Origin: CAVTTH01 sp963737545
GTDB lineage: Bacteria > Verrucomicrobiota > Verrucomicrobiia > Chthoniobacterales > UBA10450
Assembly (NCBI GenBank): GCA_963737545.1
Contig: CAVTTH010000003.1
Location: 682,001 to 746,000, forward strand
Direction: 5' to 3'
Length of the DNA: 64,000 bases
This document shows, one piece after another, positions 61,134 through 64,000 of the stretch (position 1 is the first letter of the stretch; each line of letters begins with the position of its first letter). Made by a program: the position numbers and the translations under genes. The notes beneath the pieces are model-generated. The model was given only the letters and a program-made list of their open reading frames with translations, was not told where the DNA came from and searched no databases.

Positions 61134-62894
61134 CTATTTCGCTTCGCGTTTCGCCCCGAGAGCTTTCTCGATTTTCTCGAGGGGCAGGCAATTCATCACA
61201 TCAGACCTGGTAAGCCAGCCTTTGCGCGCAACACCAATCCCAAACCACAACTCCTGCAACCGCTCCACCCGGTGCGCGTCGGGATTGATCACGCACTTCA
61301 CACCTTTCTCCTTCGCCAGAGGCCACCAGCGCCAGTCCAGGTCCAATCGCTTCGGTGCGGCATTAATCTCGATCCATGTGCCGGTCTCGGCGGCGGCTTC
61401 GATGATCGCCGGAATATCGACGGCATACGGTTGGCGTTTTAACAACAGCCTCCCCGTCGGATGTCCCAGCATCGTGACATGGGGATTACTCAGCGCGCAG
61501 ATGATCCGCTTTGTCATCTCGGCCTCGGTCAAATTGAATGCCGAATGGACCGATGCGACGACGTAATCCAATTGGGCCAGCGTCCCGTCATCAAAATCGA
61601 GAGCGCCATCGCGGAGGATATCGCACTCCACGCCAGCGAATAAGCGGAAGCCCTTGAAACCAGCGTTCAATTTTCGAATCATGGCACCCTGCGCGCGCAA
61701 TCGCGCTTCGTCCAGTCCGCGCGCCTGGACCGAACTGCGGCTGTGATCGGCAATGCCGAGGTATTGCAAGCCAAGCTCCTGGGCAGCGTCAGCCATTTCT
61801 TCGAGCGTGTTGTGCCCATCGCTCGCGGTGGTGTGGCAGTGAAAAGTTCCGCGAAGGTTTTCCGGTTCAATCAGGCGTGGCAATTTTCCCGACGCAGCCG
61901 CCTCAAATTCGCCGCAATTTTCCCGAAGCTCCGGCGGCACGAAATCAAGATCGAGCGCGCGATAGAGTTCCGTTTCGTCGCGAATCTTCGGAATCTTGCC
62001 GTTCAATTTCTTCCTGCCCGGCGCATCTTCACTCGGAGCGGGCGCGAGCCGGTATTCATTCAGCGTCCAGCCCCGCTTCAACGCGCGGTTCCGCATCTCA
62101 ATGTTGTGCTCTTTGCTGCCGGTAAAATAATTGAGGGCAAACGGATATTCCGCCGGGGCAACCACGCGCAGATCGCATTGAATCCCCGAGCGCAAACGCA
62201 CACTGCATTTCGTCGCGCCTTGCGCGATCACGCTTTCGACCAGCGGATGCTCGACAAACATTTTCGATAATTCGGCCGGCGCTTTCGTGGCCACGATGAA
62301 ATCGAGATCGTGCACGATTTCCTTCCGTCGCCGATAGCTGCCCGCGATACAGACATGCAATGCATCCGGATGTTCGCGCAGATCGTTTTGCAGTCTCTCC
62401 GCTTCGCTCGCGATCTGTCCGAGCTGAAAGGACCCGGCGTGCTTCGCGCGACCGGCGATGGCCTGGCAAAGTTTCGCCTGCGTTGTTTTTCCGAAACCAG
62501 GGAGCTGCGCGACCTGGTCCGCATCGCAGGCTGCTTGCAACTGCGCGATCGAACTCACCTGTAGTTGCTCATAGAGCGCCTTGATTTTCCTCGCGCCGAG
62601 TCCAGGAATAGAAAACAGTTCCAGAATTCCAGACGGGAACTCCGCCTGCAGTTCGTCATAAAATTTGAGCAAACCGGTTTCCGCCAGTTCCTTGATTTTG
62701 GCGGCGATGGCCTTTCCGACGCCCGGAATCTTCTCCAGCGTCTCGATGTTCTGGAGATCGCCCAGATTGCCGCCGAATGTTTCGATGGACCGGGCGGCGT
62801 TCGCGTAGGCCCGAATCTTGAATGGATTTTCTCCTTTGAGTTCAAGAAGCGTCGCGATTTGATCGAGCACCTCCGCGATTTTCGCCTTATCCAC
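61134..62894 (-). CDS. polX: DNA polymerase/3'-5' exonuclease PolX
   Basis: The 586-residue enzyme has an N-terminal HhH/8-kDa-like region (IATLLELKGENPFKIRAYAN, LEKIPGVGKAIAAKIKELAE). A Pol-beta-type nucleotidyltransferase core follows (GSYRRRKEIVHDLDFIVATK, the two metal-binding Asp). The C-terminal PHP domain has FHCHTTASDGHNTLEEMADA, ADHSRSS and NPDAH. PolX fills short gaps in base excision repair and trims mismatched 3' ends. Length and motif order are standard. A type-1 repeat sits just upstream and another just downstream. Confidence 0.96.
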   Translation of the reverse strand: MDKAKIAEVLDQIATLLELKGENPFKIRAYANAARSIETFGGNLGDLQNIETLEKIPGVGKAIAAKIKELAETGLLKFYDELQAEFPSGILELFSIPGLGARKIKALYEQLQVSSIAQLQAACDADQVAQLPGFGKTTQAKLCQAIAGRAKHAGSFQLGQIASEAERLQNDLREHPDALHVCIAGSYRRRKEIVHDLDFIVATKAPAELSKMFVEHPLVESVIAQGATKCSVRLRSGIQCDLRVVAPAEYPFALNYFTGSKEHNIEMRNRALKRGWTLNEYRLAPAPSEDAPGRKKLNGKIPKIRDETELYRALDLDFVPPELRENCGEFEAAASGKLPRLIEPENLRGTFHCHTTASDGHNTLEEMADAAQELGLQYLGIADHSRSSVQARGLDEARLRAQGAMIRKLNAGFKGFRLFAGVECDILRDGALDFDDGTLAQLDYVVASVHSAFNLTEAEMTKRIICALSNPHVTMLGHPTGRLLLKRQPYAVDIPAIIEAAAETGTWIEINAAPKRLDLDWRWWPLAKEKGVKCVINPDAHRVERLQELWFGIGVARKGWLTRSDVMNCLPLEKIEKALGAKREAK

Positions 62895-62923
62895 GATTCA
62901 TTGTTAACCGGGAATGCGCAGTC

Positions 62924-63006
62924 GTCATCCCGAGCGAAGTCGAGCGATCCCGTTGCGGAAGATAAAAGGTAACTTCGCGGGATCCCTCGACTTCGCTCGG
63001 GATGAC
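62924..63006. repeat. Type-1 inverted repeat between divergent polX and protease genes
   Basis: gtcatcccgagcgaagtcgag (62924-62944) and ctcgacttcgctcgggatgac (62986-63006) form an inverted pair about 83 bp long. It separates the two divergent genes, so it lies inside or near their promoters. Confidence 0.85.
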
Positions 63007-63028
63007 TGTGCTAAATTGCCTTCCCGCG

Positions 63029-64000
63029 ATGATGACCGTGCGATTGTTGGCTTGCTCGTTCTTGATTTTTTGCAGCGCAGTGAATTTGAATGCGGTCATT
63101 TTGTTTCGCACCGGCGATCCAGCCGAGAACACGACCGCACCGGGCGGTCCTCTCGCCGACAGCGGCTGGCAATACGAAGGCCAATTCGGCCTTTATCTCG
63201 GAACCCCAATCGCGCCTCACTTCTTCCTCACCGCCGCTCACCTTGGAACTGCCAGCTCGGCTTTCACTTTTCAAGGAGTGAATTACTCGCTCACGCGGCA
63301 GTTCGCCGATCCAAAAAGCGACCTCAGTATCTGGGAGGTGGCGGAAACATTTCCATCCTTTGCCCCGCTCTATGCAAAGGACGACGAAATCGGTCGCCAA
63401 CTCGTCGCGATTGGACGCGGGACCCAGCGTGGAACCGCGATTTTTATCGACGGAAATCTTCGCGGCTGGAATTGGGGCGGCGGCGATGGCGTCCAGCGTT
63501 GGGGTGAGAATATCGTTTCCGGCATTGTCTCATTCGGCTTCGATGACGACACGCTTTACGCGACCTTCGACGCCAGCGGCTTGCCTAACGAATCGCATTT
63601 GTCGGTCGGCGACTCCGGTGGTGGACTCTTCCTTGATGATGGCGGCGTTTGGAAGCTGGCCGGAATCCATTATGACGTCGACGGGCCCTTCTACGTTGAT
63701 GACGCGGGCAACGGCGCTTTCATTGCGGCGCTTTTTGACACGCGCGGCTTCTATGTTTCCGACGGACAGATTCCGCCCACTTACATACTGATCGATGGAC
63801 CGAACCCGGTGCCTACCGGATTTTATTCCACCCGCGTTTCGTCGAAGCTGGACTGGATCTACAGCGTCATCGATCCCGCTGGCGACCCCGACATGGACGG
63901 CAGCTCGAACCTGCTCGAATACGCGCTTCATCTTAACCCGCTCCAGCCCGACGTCATCGGCGCGCCGCGCGCTGGTCGAGAGGACAATTTTCTGACCCTC
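63029..64000 (+). CDS. Secreted trypsin-like serine protease, cut by window end
   Basis: The frame opens with two ATGs (63029, 63032), a signal segment (LLACSFLIFCSAVNLNAV) and a chymotrypsin-fold domain. His71 lies in FFLTAAHLG, Asp98 in PKSDLSIWEV, and Ser196 in VGDSGGGLFL, a complete triad. After IDGPNPVPTGFYS comes GDPDMDGSSNLLEYALHLNP, a calcium-binding repeat common at the C-termini of Verrucomicrobia secreted proteins. At least 324 codons lie inside the window and the stop is beyond it. It is probably exported and may degrade proteins outside the cell. Confidence 0.85.
   Translation, partial: MMTVRLLACSFLIFCSAVNLNAVILFRTGDPAENTTAPGGPLADSGWQYEGQFGLYLGTPIAPHFFLTAAHLGTASSAFTFQGVNYSLTRQFADPKSDLSIWEVAETFPSFAPLYAKDDEIGRQLVAIGRGTQRGTAIFIDGNLRGWNWGGGDGVQRWGENIVSGIVSFGFDDDTLYATFDASGLPNESHLSVGDSGGGLFLDDGGVWKLAGIHYDVDGPFYVDDAGNGAFIAALFDTRGFYVSDGQIPPTYILIDGPNPVPTGFYSTRVSSKLDWIYSVIDPAGDPDMDGSSNLLEYALHLNPLQPDVIGAPRAGREDNFLTL

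Noticed and set aside
58594..63006. CRISPR-like array from repeated TCATCCCGAGCGAAG motifs
   Set aside because: Copies are inverted repeats scattered kilobases apart with genes between them, not direct repeats with regular spacers.

Overview
The window is a GC-rich bacterial chromosome segment. Its protein style points to a soil verrucomicrobium of the Spartobacteria/Chthoniobacterales type. The signs are an S23-type four-helix-bundle gene inside the gap-pgk-tpi operon, secreted dockerin and autotransporter-repeat proteins, an ECF sigma factor beside a Ser/Thr kinase, and many interspersed inverted repeats whose right arms read as the peptide STSLGMT. The lineage is inferred from recall and was not tested by a search. 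No rRNA or tRNA gene, CRISPR array, prophage or intact transposase was seen.

Layout. 1-9 kb: decayed or poorly sequenced genes for a GGX-repeat surface protein, a beta-strand-repeat/dockerin protein, an ECF sigma factor, a kinase-TPR protein and a vapBC pair. 9.6-12.6 kb: a PAP2/GT39/GT2 envelope-glycan operon. 12.7-18 kb: a LolA-like protein, the gap-4HB-pgk-tpi glycolytic operon and agmatine deiminase. 18-21 kb: an ECF sigma operon facing a Spy/CpxP-like gene, an NlpC/P60-like protein and a small secreted protein. 21-25 kb: small genes (GT2, GNAT, cupin, GlsB-like and secreted proteins). 25-28 kb: rpsO and pnp. 28-31 kb: two large secreted proteins. 31-37.6 kb: an NtrB/NtrC-like pair, a membrane glycosyltransferase, glmM and scpB. 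37.6-43 kb: lemA with two TPM genes, rpoA-rplQ, a phosphoesterase and an RNA helicase. 43-50.5 kb: CDGSH protein, amidohydrolase remnant, VOC protein, wHTH, prolyl oligopeptidase, NlpC/P60-like and START proteins, rhodanese and SufE. 50.6-57.7 kb: carB, cyclophilin, N-carbamoylputrescine amidase, sodC and an HD exonuclease. 57.8-64 kb: orphan DNA methyltransferase, thiG, a split arginine dihydrolase/LOR-SDH pair, polX and a trypsin-like protease cut by the window edge.

Most genes are housekeeping genes in short operons. The accessory signals are: an inverted purine/pyrimidine repeat pair enclosing the four-helix-bundle gene and overlapping the pgk ribosome-binding region; a bipartite motif TGTAACC-N17-GTCAT in both directions between the ECF operon and the spy-like gene; AgrE-type domains as separate genes in swapped order; and at least four families of 70-130 bp inverted repeats, some supplying start codons or N-termini to neighbouring genes.

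Caution: frameshifts are dense in the first 9 kb and also hit three otherwise well-conserved enzymes (aguA, aguB, HD exonuclease). Some are probably sequencing or assembly errors. Coordinates, spacings and alignments were counted by eye.
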